A stretch of 64,000 bases of DNA from JAFGDI01 sp963662515 (lineage in GTDB: Bacteria; Planctomycetota; Phycisphaerae; Sedimentisphaerales; SM23-30). The notes beneath the pieces were generated by a model. The model made no database searches. It was given only the letters and a program-made list of their open reading frames with translations, and was not told the DNA's origin. The stretch is taken from the NCBI GenBank assembly GCA_963662515.1, contig OY759675.1:1798001-1862000 (forward strand). The letters are read 5' to 3'. Positions 54,287 to 63,039 of this stretch are shown in pieces; position 1 is the stretch's first letter; each line of letters opens with the position of its first letter. Position numbers and translations under genes: made by a program.

Positions 54287-56182
54287 ATGTCGAAAAATTT
54301 ATTAGTCTATTTTATGACAGTTTTCTTTGCTATGGTCACACCCCAGTTTGCTGCTCCTTATAATACAGATACAAATACACTGTATTTATATCATTTTGAT
54401 GCAGATGGTTCTGATTCAGCAGGTGATAAGGTTCTTTTGCTGGCAAATGGTGCTGCTTTGGCATTGTCGGCTGATGGTTTTGGATATGCGGTAAGTACCT
54501 ATAATAGTGGTACGGCGTCAGCCAGATATGTTGGCGATAATGTTAATAAAATGCTGATCTCTGATCTGGTTGGCACAAATGGCGCGTTTACTTTTGAGGC
54601 TCTTGTAAAACCGATGATAGCTCAGAGTGCCATATCGCATCATATGGAAATAATTTGTCTGGAAGACGATGGGACAACCGGCAGCGAACGTGGGTTTCAA
54701 TTTCGAATTAATAGCGACGGAAGGCTCAGATTTCAGGTACTGGCAGGATCAACGGATTATTTTGACTCGGCCATAACTTACACAAGTGGCCTGTGGTATC
54801 ATGTAGCAGTAGCCTATAACGGACAGGAAAATACTGCCAATAATCTCAAGGTATATTGGACTCCAGTTGAAAATGCTACCAGTGTACTTGAAGTTGGTTC
54901 TTTTCAGCTTAATGCCGACCTGAAAGCAAGTGTGGATGGCTATTTCTCTATAGGAAATGAACTAAGGCCAACTACATATACAGAGAATTTTGAGGGTCTT
55001 ATCGATGAAGTTCGCATTAGCAGCATTGCCAGAACACCGGCAGATAAGTGGTGTTTTATTGTTGACGGCCTGCCGGTTATTGTCAATCAGCCTCAGGGTG
55101 TTACGGTTAAAGCCGGTCAGATGGCTCAGTTTGAGTGTTGTTTTACGGCTGAGAATTTCGGGCAGATAAACTGGTATAAGGCTGAGGGCTCGATTGATAT
55201 TCCGCTGCAAGGATCTGATAATGGAATTACTGTCAGAAATGTTTATGACTCTGATACGCAGGAGTACTGGTCATATCTTACTATAGAAAATTGTGAAATT
55301 GCGGATATTGGTGAATATTTTTTGACTGTCAGTGATCAGGCTGGACATATAGTATCTTCAGACCAGGCATTACTAACAGTGCATGGATTATGGCGGTACT
55401 GGCCTCTGGGTGAGTCTGGTTATAGTGGCTCGCAATATACAGAAATGGTAAGTGGCAAGAATGCCCAAGTTGAATCAGTGCCTGTATTTAAAACAGGGGC
55501 GGATCAAGCTGTAAATGGTTCTGTTGAAATAAGTTCTAACATCGGGTGGGCTGTGGTTGGTTATGATACGCCCATTGTTTTGCCGGATGCTTTTACTATT
55601 TCATACTGGGTGAACTGGCAGGGTCAGAGTAGTAGCACTGATGATTTATTAGTCAGTTCCGGCATAGATAACATTATTTCGGTAACAGAAGGTCTTCGTG
55701 CCGATCAGGTCTGGCAGCATATTTCCGTGGTGTTTGATGGTATTATGTGTAGATTTTATCTTGACGGGATATTAGCGGCTGAATCTGAACTGGTAATGGC
55801 AACTGGTATGGCTGTTATGCTGGATATTGGTCATGCCGGTTTGGGAACGGAGAGTTTTAGTGGCTGTTTTGATGATATTCGTATATATAACTACGCACTG
55901 GAAGAATTAGAGATTGCTCAGTTGCGTTTTGATATATCAGGCAATAGTTCTTGTATTAATATGGCCGATATGAAAGCCGACTGGTCCGGTCCGGATAATG
56001 TCTCTGACTGTAGAGTTGATATGTATGACCTTATAGCTTTTGCGGAGCAGTTTTTAGAAGAACAATCATTGTGTGACATCGCAGGACCGTCAGGACAGGT
56101 TGATAGCATTGTAGATCTTGTTGATTTTAGTAATATGGCTCAGAAATGGCTTGCCTGCGGATTATATCCGAGTTGTGAGTAA
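54287..56182 (+). CDS. Secreted LamG-Ig-LamG protein with dockerin-like tail
   Basis: A 631-residue protein. Signal peptide at 1-22; LamG-like jellyroll at about 30-250 (TFEALVKPM, WYHVAVAYNGQE, FEGLIDEVRISSIART); an Ig-like domain at about 262-360 (IVNQPQGVTVKAGQMAQFEC, DIGEYFLTVSD); a second LamG at about 365-550 (FTISYWVNWQGQS, DDIRIYNYALEELEI); and two dockerin-like motifs at the end (CRVDMYDLIAFAEQFL, SIVDLVDFSNMAQKWL). An AGGAAAG site precedes the ATG. Such proteins bind polysaccharide or anchor enzymes in cell-surface assemblies. It precedes a GH78-like enzyme by 27 bases. Confidence 0.85.
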   Translation: MSKNLLVYFMTVFFAMVTPQFAAPYNTDTNTLYLYHFDADGSDSAGDKVLLLANGAALALSADGFGYAVSTYNSGTASARYVGDNVNKMLISDLVGTNGAFTFEALVKPMIAQSAISHHMEIICLEDDGTTGSERGFQFRINSDGRLRFQVLAGSTDYFDSAITYTSGLWYHVAVAYNGQENTANNLKVYWTPVENATSVLEVGSFQLNADLKASVDGYFSIGNELRPTTYTENFEGLIDEVRISSIARTPADKWCFIVDGLPVIVNQPQGVTVKAGQMAQFECCFTAENFGQINWYKAEGSIDIPLQGSDNGITVRNVYDSDTQEYWSYLTIENCEIADIGEYFLTVSDQAGHIVSSDQALLTVHGLWRYWPLGESGYSGSQYTEMVSGKNAQVESVPVFKTGADQAVNGSVEISSNIGWAVVGYDTPIVLPDAFTISYWVNWQGQSSSTDDLLVSSGIDNIISVTEGLRADQVWQHISVVFDGIMCRFYLDGILAAESELVMATGMAVMLDIGHAGLGTESFSGCFDDIRIYNYALEELEIAQLRFDISGNSSCINMADMKADWSGPDNVSDCRVDMYDLIAFAEQFLEEQSLCDIAGPSGQVDSIVDLVDFSNMAQKWLACGLYPSCE

Positions 56183-56209
56183 TTAAGTATCAGAAAGGAA
56201 TTTTGATTC

Positions 56210-58381
56210 GTGAAAATATGCAGAACCTTAAAATACGCTTGCCTGCTATCTGTGTTGGTTGGCGTTAATAGTCTCTTTGCACTTAGTGCACCAACAGGCT
56301 TAATGTGTGAATTGCTGGATAATCCTATGGCAACAACGATAAGTGATGCTACCCCGGAATTCAGTTGGATTATGAACTCTAATATTGCCTCTGACAACCA
56401 GATTGCGTTTCAGATCATGGTAGCCACCAGTGAGTCATTATTGGATCAGGATATGCCGGATAGGTGGAATAGCGGGAAAACGGTCATTTCTACATCAGTG
56501 AATGTTGAATATCAGGGTTCCGCTTTGGCAATTAACAGTACTTATTATTGGAAAGTCCGCCTTTGGAATATTGATGACCAGGCATCCGACTGGTCGGAAA
56601 TCCAGCAGTTCAAAACCGGTACATCGTTATCTGGTTATAAAACAGCCAGATATGGGCAAGTTGGCAGTCAGATAGTACCGGTAAGTATTACGGCATTGGA
56701 AAACGGTCATTACCTGGTTGATTTTGGGAAAGACGCATTTGGTTATATACAATGGCAGATACCTGAGCAAACCATTCGTATTGGCACAAAAGATGAGACT
56801 ATGCTAAAAATTACACAAGTACAACCAACTGTGCCATCTGGATCAAGTGTTGAATTTCATTTTGGTGAGAAGCTGAGAAACGGTCTGGTCGATCGTACTC
56901 CCGGCGGTACTATCCGCTATTATCTCAAAACAGTTACCCTTGATGACTCAGCTCAATACGAGATTCATCCATCCGGCACAACTGCAGGTATTGCCATACC
57001 TTCTGAGTTTGGCCGTATAGCTCCGTTCAGGTATGTTGAGATTGTCAACTGTCCTTACACTGTATCAATTGCTGATATCAGACAAATATCAGTGCACTAC
57101 CCATTTACTGATAACGCATCATCATTTAGTTGTGACGATCAGATTTTGAATGATGTCTGGGAATTATGCAAATACAGTATTAAGCCGACGAGTTTTTGCG
57201 GCGTATATGTTGATGGTGACCGCGAGCGTAAGCCTTATGAGGCAGATGCCTATATCAATCAGCTTAGTCATTATTGTGTTGACCGGGAATATACTCTGGC
57301 TCGCTATTCTCATGAATATTTGCTGGCTAATCCAACCTGGCCGACCGAATGGAAGCAGCATTCGATCATGATGGCCTGGATGGATTATATGTACACTGGC
57401 AATAGTGAATCTCTTGCAGCGTATTATAACACTTTGAAAAGTAGCAAACTCTTGCAGCAGTATGCACGAACTGATGGACTTTTGAATACTGGCAGTTTGC
57501 AAGATATAGTTGACTGGCCCACCGGCGAACGAGACGGCTTCGTATTCAAACCGGTAAATACTGTAGTTAACGCTTTTTATTATCATACTTTATTACTTAT
57601 GCAAAAGATAGCCATAGTACTTGGGAATAATGCAGATGCCCAGAAGTTCGCCTCTGATGCCGCTTTAGTGTATCAGGCTTTTCAAACAGTGTTCTTTGAT
57701 AGTCAGACAGGCTTGTATTTGGATGGTGAAAGTGCTGCTCATACTTCACTGCATGCTAATATGTTTGCTCTGGCTTTTGGCCTGGTACCAGCTGAGAAGC
57801 AGCCATCGGTAGTGGCCTTCATTAAGTCAAAGGGCATGGCCTGTAGTGTTTATGGATCGCAATATTTGCTCGAAGCCTTGTATTATGCCGGGCAGGAGCA
57901 GGCGGCTCTGGCATTGATGACTTCTGAGGGACCAAGAAGCTGGGTTAATATGATGCGTGAAGGTTCGACAATTACTATGGAGGCATGGGGGATCGCCTAC
58001 AAATCTAATCAGGACTGGAACCACGCCTGGGGAGCTGCTCCGGCTAATATTATACCTCGATTTGTTGCCGGTATTCGACCTCTGGAGGCCGGTTTTGCCA
58101 AAACTCTGATCCAGCCACAGCCTGCAAAACTGAATCAATTTCAGGCTGTTATCCCGTCGATTCGTGGAGCAATTTCTATATCTATGGTTAAGCAAGCTGA
58201 CAATTGTAACTTCCAGTTCAATATCCCTGCTAATATGAAGGCTTGTTTTGTTATTCCGGTAAATTGTAGTGAATATAACGAAATAATTCTGGATGGCGAG
58301 CCGGTAGCAGCCCGGGTTGAAGGAAATAGGCGTTATATTGACCCAATAGGCTCCGGGAATCATATTATCATTTGCCGGTAA
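56210..58381 (+). CDS. GH78-like alpha-L-rhamnosidase, secreted
   Basis: A 723-residue protein starting at GTG 56210 with AAAGGA 11 bases upstream and a signal peptide (LKYACLLSVLVGVNSLFAL). Residues 25-140 form a fibronectin-like N-terminal domain (PEFSWIM, YYWKVRLWN). The (alpha/alpha)6 barrel is recognised by YVDGDRERKPYEADAYINQ, which holds the acidic D/E residues of the GH78 active site, and later TMEAWG with the second catalytic Glu, plus DWNHAWGAAP. It would cut terminal alpha-L-rhamnose from plant or algal glycans outside the cytoplasm. It closes the ECF/FecR/LamG group and is followed by hairpins at 58467 and 58595. Confidence 0.87.
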   Translation: MKICRTLKYACLLSVLVGVNSLFALSAPTGLMCELLDNPMATTISDATPEFSWIMNSNIASDNQIAFQIMVATSESLLDQDMPDRWNSGKTVISTSVNVEYQGSALAINSTYYWKVRLWNIDDQASDWSEIQQFKTGTSLSGYKTARYGQVGSQIVPVSITALENGHYLVDFGKDAFGYIQWQIPEQTIRIGTKDETMLKITQVQPTVPSGSSVEFHFGEKLRNGLVDRTPGGTIRYYLKTVTLDDSAQYEIHPSGTTAGIAIPSEFGRIAPFRYVEIVNCPYTVSIADIRQISVHYPFTDNASSFSCDDQILNDVWELCKYSIKPTSFCGVYVDGDRERKPYEADAYINQLSHYCVDREYTLARYSHEYLLANPTWPTEWKQHSIMMAWMDYMYTGNSESLAAYYNTLKSSKLLQQYARTDGLLNTGSLQDIVDWPTGERDGFVFKPVNTVVNAFYYHTLLLMQKIAIVLGNNADAQKFASDAALVYQAFQTVFFDSQTGLYLDGESAAHTSLHANMFALAFGLVPAEKQPSVVAFIKSKGMACSVYGSQYLLEALYYAGQEQAALALMTSEGPRSWVNMMREGSTITMEAWGIAYKSNQDWNHAWGAAPANIIPRFVAGIRPLEAGFAKTLIQPQPAKLNQFQAVIPSIRGAISISMVKQADNCNFQFNIPANMKACFVIPVNCSEYNEIILDGEPVAARVEGNRRYIDPIGSGNHIIICR

Positions 58382-58466
58382 TATAATGATGACCTGAAAA
58401 TAATACATCAATACGCTATTGTTCAATAGGGTTCTGTAAAACAGTAGCATGTTCCAAAATAAATAT

Positions 58467-58505
58467 AAAAGACCTGTATGAATTTATTTTTCATATAGGT
58501 CTTTT
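58467..58505 (+). terminator. Hairpin terminator after the rhamnosidase gene
   Basis: Arms AAAAGACCTGTATGAA (58467-58482) and TTCATATAGGTCTTTT (near 58490-58505) pair almost fully with a short AT loop. It ends in four Ts. It lies 86 bases after the stop codon. Confidence 0.7.
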
Positions 58506-58594
58506 GATGTACAGAGTTTAACGCTGCTGTTTGTTTCATCTGTGTTATTAAGTTATATATACTAAATGCGGTCTTTAGAGACAGATCAAAAATA

Positions 58595-58618
58595 ATGCCG
58601 GCGATTTACCACCGGCAT
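58595..58618 (-). terminator. Hairpin terminator downstream of nifA (minus strand)
   Basis: A perfect 7-bp stem (ATGCCGG at 58595-58601, CCGGCAT at 58612-58618) is followed on the minus strand by TATTTTT. It lies 44 bases after the nifA stop. Confidence 0.75.
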
Positions 58619-58661
58619 CAATTAAAGAGAAGGTATGGAATTGAAAGGTTATGTGTTTATG

Positions 58662-60242
58662 TTACCTGCTGTTTATGGTTATGCCCAGCTTCTTGATCTT
58701 GTATCTGAGCATGCGTTCGGTTATGCCTAATTCCTTGGCACTACAACTTACTCGCCCGCTGTACCTTTTCAGGGCATCTATTATCATATCTCGTTCCAGT
58801 AGGCAGACACGGCTTTTCATTGTACCCTGTTTAGGTTCTTCCTGATAGTTTGGTATTTGCAGGGTAGGGGGCAAATGATAGCCGTGGATCACTCCGTCAT
58901 CACTGAGCAATATGGCATGTTCGATGCAATTTTCCAGCTCACGAACATTACCAGGCCAATGATAGGCCATCATAATATTAATAGCTGTAGTACTGATCCG
59001 GCGTATTTTCTTTTCCAGCTTATCAGACAATTCCATTATAAAATGGTCAGCAAGTAAAAGCAGGTCATCTATGCGGTCACGCAAGGGCGGCAAATAGATT
59101 GGAAATACATTTATCCGGTAGTAAAAATCAGCTCTGAACTGGTTTTCTTTTACCAGTTGTTCCAAGTTGCGATTGGTAGCGGCAATAACACGAACATCTG
59201 TTTTTATGGTATTGTTGCTGCCTACCTTTTGAAACTCCTTTTCCTGTAATATTCGCAGCAATTTTACCTGAATAGCAGGTGAAAAGTCACCTATTTCGTC
59301 TAAAAATAATGTGCCACCATTAGCTTCTTCCAGGCGACCTATCCGACTTTGCAATGCCCCGGTAAATGACCCCTTTTCATGACCGAATAATTCACTTTCA
59401 AGCAGGTTTTCATTTAAGGATGAACAATTTACCTTTATAAACGGTTTTGAACTACGACGACTGGCGTAGTGGATTGCAGAGGCTATTAGCTCTTTTCCGG
59501 TTCCTGTCTCTCCTCGGATCAACACTGTTGTATTGCCAAAACTTACCTGCTGGATCTTTTGATAAACAATACGCATTGAGTGGGAATTGCCAATTATGTT
59601 ATCAGGTCGATACTTACCCTGTAATTCATTTTTAAGTCTGATGTTTTCTTCAGTTAGCATCTGTTTTTCAATAAGGATATCACGACGGTGCATAAGATCG
59701 TTTGAAACTAATGCCGCTATTATACTTAGAAATTTCTGGGTTTCCTCCAGTTGTTCTCTGGCTTGAAAGGGAACATCAACGGCAAAGGTTCCTATAATCT
59801 CGTTATTGAGGTGGATTGGAACGCAAATAAAACTATAGTTATGCCAACTTTCCTTTTGGCGGCGATGTATCCGACCGCGAAATTCTGGTTCTTCCGCAAT
59901 AAGTGGTATAATCGCTGGCCGACCAGTAGCCAGAACTCGCCCGGTAATACCCTCTCCTCGTTGATAGCGTACGGCTTCTGCCTGTAATTGTTTTTCACGC
60001 TCGCTGGCTGCCTCAACTATAAGTTCCTGTCCATCTGGACTGGAAAGCATAAATACACCACAGCACATCCCCATCTCCAGATGCAGTACATCTAGTACCT
60101 CATTGAGCATTTGTTGCTGACCGGCACTTTTACTTATAATCTGAAGAATTCTGTGCAGGGTGTTTAACTGCTTAAGCGGCCTGCCGGATTGTTCATTTTC
60201 TTTACTGTCCATGTTTAACATATTTGTTGTCACGCGTTGCAT
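58662..60242 (-). CDS. nifA: Nitrogenase gene activator NifA (sigma-54 enhancer-binding protein)
   Basis: A 526-residue protein. GAF domain at about 40-185; AAA+ domain at about 210-440 with Walker A RGETGTGKELI, the sigma-54 contact loop as GSFTGA (GAFTGA in most NifA), and Walker B TLFLDEIGDFS; Fis-type helix-turn-helix at about 480-526 (SCSAKELGITERMLRYKIKKLGI). It activates sigma-54 promoters such as that at 50395. The linker lacks the C-x4-C metal motif of oxygen-sensitive rhizobial NifA; control may be through GAF or partner proteins. It is convergent with the rhamnosidase and lies 8 kb from nifH. The first ATG is used; two later ATGs at residues 8 and 11 are possible. Confidence 0.93.
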   Translation of the reverse strand: MQRVTTNMLNMDSKENEQSGRPLKQLNTLHRILQIISKSAGQQQMLNEVLDVLHLEMGMCCGVFMLSSPDGQELIVEAASEREKQLQAEAVRYQRGEGITGRVLATGRPAIIPLIAEEPEFRGRIHRRQKESWHNYSFICVPIHLNNEIIGTFAVDVPFQAREQLEETQKFLSIIAALVSNDLMHRRDILIEKQMLTEENIRLKNELQGKYRPDNIIGNSHSMRIVYQKIQQVSFGNTTVLIRGETGTGKELIASAIHYASRRSSKPFIKVNCSSLNENLLESELFGHEKGSFTGALQSRIGRLEEANGGTLFLDEIGDFSPAIQVKLLRILQEKEFQKVGSNNTIKTDVRVIAATNRNLEQLVKENQFRADFYYRINVFPIYLPPLRDRIDDLLLLADHFIMELSDKLEKKIRRISTTAINIMMAYHWPGNVRELENCIEHAILLSDDGVIHGYHLPPTLQIPNYQEEPKQGTMKSRVCLLERDMIIDALKRYSGRVSCSAKELGITERMLRYKIKKLGITINSR

Positions 60243-60474
60243 TTATTACATTTTTGTAAATCAATTTTAACGGACACTCCTTAAGCTGTTAGATAAATCC
60301 TTATTTTTTAGTAATAATACCGGTTATACAAAATTTCTGTTTTGCCATAAATGTAAGAGCAAAAAACATACCATCTAGTGTAAAACGCTGAAATTAACTT
60401 CATCTTCATTCTTTAAACCTCAGAAAAAGTTCAGCAATTACAATTTCTCCGTTATTCTATTTCTTTCAAATCGC

Positions 60475-60502
60475 TTGACAAATGATTTAGCAGAAATATA
60501 AT
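60475..60502 (+). promoter_or_regulatory. Sigma-70 promoter of the AbiEi gene, probably leaderless
   Basis: TTGACA (60475-60480), 16-base spacer, TATAAT (60497-60502), then only 7 bases to the ATG at 60510. Transcription would start at or within a base or two of the ATG, so the mRNA should have no ribosome site. None is visible upstream. Confidence 0.85.
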
Positions 60503-60509
60503 AACTGAT

Positions 60510-61319
60510 ATGGCAAAAAGGCTTGGAAAACAGGAAGTAGCTTTATTGGCATATGTACAGATGCGAGATTTACATGAAATTCGTACTGGTGACCTGGTTG
60601 GGCCTCTGAATTTATCTGCCCGGCAAGAACAGACATTGCTTTCCCGAATGAATAAAAGCGGGCTGATAGCTCAAATCCGCCGGGGGTTATATCTGGTGCC
60701 GAGCAAACTGCCGCTGGGTGGCGTGTGGGTTCCTGATCTTGCTCTTGCGGTAAATGCTCTTATGGCCGACAAACAGGCCAGGTATCAGATATGTGGTCCC
60801 AACGCCTTTAATCGCTATGGTTTTGATGAACAGATACCGGCCCGGGTATATATTTATAATGATGCAATATCTGCCAATAAAACTATTGGTTCGATAAATT
60901 ATGTACTGATAAAAGTTAGTTCAGACCGCCTGGGTAGTATTGAAACGGTCAAATCTCTGTCTGGAGAACCACTGATATATTCATCGCGCGTCCGTAGTCT
61001 GGTTGATGCTGTATATGACTGGTCGCGATTTGATAGTTTACCACAGGCTTTTAGGTGGATAACAAATGATATTAATGTCGGGGTGGTAAAACCTGCTGAA
61101 CTGGTTCAAACCGCCTTGAAATACGGCAATACCGGTACAATTCGCCGGATCGGGGCTATGCTGGAAAAAATGCAGGTTAAAAACGCTATAATCAAGCCTC
61201 TGGGAGAACAATTACCGCCAACCAGTGCCAAAATACCTCTGGTACCTGGATCGCCTACTATAGGGCCTTTAATGAAGCGGTGGGGGGTGGTAGATAATGC
61301 CGGACAATTACTTGCCTGA
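60510..61319 (+). CDS. AbiEi-family antitoxin/transcriptional regulator
   Basis: A 269-residue protein with an N-terminal winged helix (about 1-70: EVALLAYVQMRDLHEIRTGDL, QEQTLLSRMNKSGLIAQIRRGLYLVPS) and the AbiEi C-terminal domain (about 80-240; INYVLIKVSSDRLGSIETVK, YSSRVRSLVDAVYDWSRF). AbiEi represses its own operon and opposes the AbiEii nucleotidyltransferase toxin in type IV toxin-antitoxin systems. The toxin gene that should follow is reduced to a fragment that overlaps this gene's end. It may now serve only as a repressor, or guard against a toxin elsewhere. Confidence 0.88.
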   Translation: MAKRLGKQEVALLAYVQMRDLHEIRTGDLVGPLNLSARQEQTLLSRMNKSGLIAQIRRGLYLVPSKLPLGGVWVPDLALAVNALMADKQARYQICGPNAFNRYGFDEQIPARVYIYNDAISANKTIGSINYVLIKVSSDRLGSIETVKSLSGEPLIYSSRVRSLVDAVYDWSRFDSLPQAFRWITNDINVGVVKPAELVQTALKYGNTGTIRRIGAMLEKMQVKNAIIKPLGEQLPPTSAKIPLVPGSPTIGPLMKRWGVVDNAGQLLA

Positions 61320-61455
61320 CATCAACCAGGGCCGGGCATTATTCAGGGAAATGGTAAATTATACTTCGGCAAAATTACGATTTAACCCAAGATTGGTTGA
61401 AAAGGGGACTATAATGAACCAGAATCAAAATCTTTCGGTCTGGATAATGATATAG
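61297..61455 (+). pseudogene. Remnant of AbiEii-type toxin gene
   Basis: A 52-codon frame overlaps the last 23 bases of the antitoxin gene in the usual operon overlap. It starts MPDNYLPDINQGRALFREM and continues to LRFNPRLVEKG, like the segment just before the conserved E-K-D-Y-Y motif of AbiEii, then runs into unrelated residues and a stop. The whole nucleotidyltransferase domain is missing. The remaining 61456-61742 holds nothing recognisable. Confidence 0.65.
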
Positions 61456-61742
61456 TCGTTGTTCAGCATGTATTCGAGCAAATCAAGATATTACAACTTG
61501 GTTTAATTTTAATATCAACATAACTACTTGCAGGGCAATATATTGGTAATTATCCCCTGAAATAGGTCCATACATAAGTTTAATCATATGGTATAATGGT
61601 GCTATGTTAACTTCAAGTGGAGAGCATAACTTGCGCGTAAATGAAGATTTAGTGAGAGCGAGATATTTTCGGTGTTAAAAGAGCTGGAATCTGACCTGTA
61701 ACCATTTACGGTTACCGAATTATTTATTTATGAGGGTTAATA

Positions 61743-62879
61743 ATGAAAATTCGGCTTGATACTATAAATAAAAGACCTGAGGTGCTTGATGAGATATCGA
61801 TCAGGCATATAGAAAGTCAGCGGAAAGAATCTGAAAGTGTTAAACAGTGCTTTACCAGTCAATCGCATCAGACGATGATGCTGTGTATAGCCATTGTGGG
61901 CCTGGTCATGCCATGCCTGACCAATAAGTTGGTTGATATTGATGGTGTGATCAAATGGTATATGCTCGCCGGCACATCTTTTCTTTCTATTATGCTATGC
62001 CTGGCGACTATTGCTGTTGGCTGTCATAAATATAATACATCTAATCGTATTACAGCTTATCAGATCCATTTATCGAGAATTGTCGATTATCAGGAGGCTA
62101 ATCATAAAAAATGCGATCCAATTGCAACAGAATTGGGGCGGATTGATTGGGAAGAGGCAATGTTCACCTGGCGAATTGTTCAGCCGGTATTATTTAACTA
62201 TTTCTATAATTGCCTGCTGGTGAGAAGGTCAATATGCTCTCTGCTTGCCCCGAAATCGGTAAGTAGAGAAGCCTGGCAAAAGAGTCTGGAATACCCATGG
62301 TATGATACCCGGAAAATCGGGGATACTATGAGTAAGAAGGCTTGTAAAGAGTTGGGGGGCGGAGTTAATTGCCGCATGAAGAAATGTTCACCATATTTTG
62401 TGCCGGGTACATATCTGAGGCGGAAAATAGATGAGTTATATTTTTTTATGCTGCCCTTTTATGCAATGTTAGTCTATTCTACTCTGGAAATATATAAAGC
62501 AAGTCAGCAGCCTCATATTGCGTTTGGTATGGTTTCGATTTGCATTGCGGCGATCACCCTGTATTTGCTCTATAATATATTAAAGACCTATGAAAACTGT
62601 ATAATTCTGGAATCGGGACTGCTGTCGATCCAGAGTAGTGCCTTTGTCTGGCGAATTGTTTGTATAATGCACTTACTAGCTAAAAAGAAAGTTTATGAAT
62701 TCAATGTCTCACCTGATATCGGTAATGATACAGTTCAGTTGTATAACAGATATACAATTGAACTGATGAGATTGTCCTGCTCTGAATTACTACCCAATAT
62801 TCACTGTATTCATAAATGGCTTAACGATAAAGAGAACGAATTACTGTTATTTTATTCAGAGCAAGGTCCTTACGCCTGA
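61743..62879 (+). CDS. Unknown four-helix membrane protein
   Basis: A 378-residue protein of unrecognised family. Two hydrophobic helices lie at about 45-65 and 72-95 (MMLCIAIVGLVMPCL, MLAGTSFLSIMLCLATIAVG), and two at about 235-255 and 262-285 (FFMLPFYAMLVYSTL, AFGMVSICIAAITLYLLYNIL). The soluble loop of about 140 residues between the pairs has many Lys/Arg and Cys. GAGGG lies 6 bases before the ATG. The layout (two helix pairs around a cytoplasmic loop) recalls S-4TM/SLATT-type effector or sensor proteins, but no motif proves it. It follows the broken AbiE locus. Confidence 0.6.
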   Translation: MKIRLDTINKRPEVLDEISIRHIESQRKESESVKQCFTSQSHQTMMLCIAIVGLVMPCLTNKLVDIDGVIKWYMLAGTSFLSIMLCLATIAVGCHKYNTSNRITAYQIHLSRIVDYQEANHKKCDPIATELGRIDWEEAMFTWRIVQPVLFNYFYNCLLVRRSICSLLAPKSVSREAWQKSLEYPWYDTRKIGDTMSKKACKELGGGVNCRMKKCSPYFVPGTYLRRKIDELYFFMLPFYAMLVYSTLEIYKASQQPHIAFGMVSICIAAITLYLLYNILKTYENCIILESGLLSIQSSAFVWRIVCIMHLLAKKKVYEFNVSPDIGNDTVQLYNRYTIELMRLSCSELLPNIHCIHKWLNDKENELLLFYSEQGPYA

Positions 62880-63039
62880 CGGGCGGATCTTGCCAGTGGT
62901 GTCTGTGCAGATGGGCTGAAAGTGTGAGACAGAAAACACAATCCCGAAGCGAGTTCAGGATTTCGTACCTCAATAGTACTTAATGCTCAGTGGAGGGCGC
63001 GAGTGCTGAAGTCTCGCCCCCCCCCGGTGCAAAGGGGGA
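62880..63039. repeat. Short intergenic repeat cluster
   Basis: Contains a CTTACGCCTGACGGGCGG block at about 62870-62886, a CCCGAAGCGAGTTCAGG palindrome at 62943-62959 and a C9/G5 hairpin at 63017-63038. These are the same families as in the zones around the CRISPR locus. No gene seen. Confidence 0.7.
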
